Assembly: GCF_023516615.1 (NCBI RefSeq)
Contig: NZ_JAMGBF010000050.1
Location: 54,348 to 118,347 of the forward strand
Length of the DNA stretch: 64,000 nucleotides
DNA from: Streptomyces panaciradicis
GTDB lineage: Bacteria; Actinomycetota; Actinomycetes; Streptomycetales; Streptomycetaceae
Direction of reading: 5' to 3'
The translations under genes were made by a program, and so were the position numbers. The notes under the pieces are model-generated. The model did no database searches, was not told the DNA's origin, and was given only the letters and a program-made list of their open reading frames with translations. Shown in pieces: positions 63,589-64,000 of this stretch (position 1 is the first letter of the stretch; the number at the start of each line of letters is the position of its first letter).

Positions 63589-64000
63589 TCAAAAGCCCCT
63601 ACCGAAGCTGCCGTAGCCAGCCACCAGCTCACCCCGGCACCGAACACAGCCTCGCAGCAGTAGTTCTGAGAGGCAATCAAGTAGCACTGACCCAGAGGGT
63701 GAACGACGCGACCGATCTCTGCTCCAAGCCGCAGTCTTTCGCCAACCACCCGGCGTCGCGAGAACGAATCGCGGTGGGAAGCCGGCCCGAACAGGGGGAG
63801 CCCCATGTTTCAAAAATGTGGGGAGTTTTCTGCTTCCTTAGACGAAGAGAAAGCTCGACCGCCCCACCGTCCCCAGCCCGGAAGACCCCCGCTACGCAGC
63901 CAGCCCGAAGGCGCACCGCGGAGCGGGGCGCCTTCCCAACTTCTCTCACCACGCAACCAGCTGAAGGAAAGTCAGCAGGCAAGGTGCATGGGAACCCGAT
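63589..64000. other. gene-free window end
   Basis: I see no supported gene here. A hairpin-like CCCCA...TGGGG at about 63801-63823 followed by AGTTTTCT could be a weak terminator. The rest is less GC-rich than the neighbouring genes. Confidence 0.35.

Noticed and set aside
1..64000. CRISPR array
   Set aside because: No regularly spaced direct repeats were seen; the TAGTGATC and GTGCAG repeats have irregular spacing.

Overview
The base composition, the GC-ending codons and the protein families (DUF6083, DUF6207-like, Tap/Tpg-like telomere proteins, helicases with helicase-associated repeats) point to a Streptomyces or a close relative. The window holds no housekeeping cluster apart from one initiator tRNA. 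It is an accessory, defence-rich region with several layers of mobile DNA.

0-3.7 kb: a CBASS-like remnant. It has a nuclease-SAVED effector cut by the window edge, a two-transmembrane SAVED-like protein on the other strand, and a CD-NTase whose nucleotidyltransferase core is intact but whose C-terminus is cut off exactly where an array of TAGTGATC repeats begins. A related array lies at 17.8 kb in the same orientation. The two arrays bracket a 14-kb block of large conflict proteins: a nuclease-NACHT-zinc protein, a DNA methylase-specificity-HEPN fusion, and a caspase-STAND-WD40 protein divergent from an alpha/beta hydrolase.

18-31.7 kb: a DUF6207 pseudogene, a small zinc-finger/membrane/coiled-coil protein, an ApeA-like HEPN protein, and a DISARM-like locus. 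The DISARM locus has a DUF1156-type DNA methylase divergent from drmE-like, drmA, drmB and drmC genes, which overlap one another.

31.7-36.2 kb: a tnsA-tnsB-tnsC transposition operon on the minus strand, with a decayed tnsC-like 3' fragment next to it. A TniQ family gene sits apart at 54.6 kb, beside the initiator tRNA.

36.8-45.6 kb: a sigma-like / HTH-like / ImmA-protease operon, a DUF3892 protein, and a tight three-gene operon of an MBL-fold hydrolase, an E2-E1-JAB ubiquitin-type fusion and a patatin phospholipase. That operon is the strongest candidate for an unusual system.

45.6-53.4 kb: a zinc-rich protein divergent from an XRE regulator across a set of palindromes, a DUF6083 / unknown / UvrD-like operon, a frameshifted HTH gene, and a regulator with Tap-like and Tpg-like telomere replication genes.

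53.5-64 kb: an unknown protein, tRNA-fMet with a strong terminator hairpin, tniQ, two SF2 helicases with helicase-associated repeats, an HNH endonuclease with zinc-knuckle repeats, and poorly resolved remnants. Functions come from motifs and family knowledge; no database search was possible.
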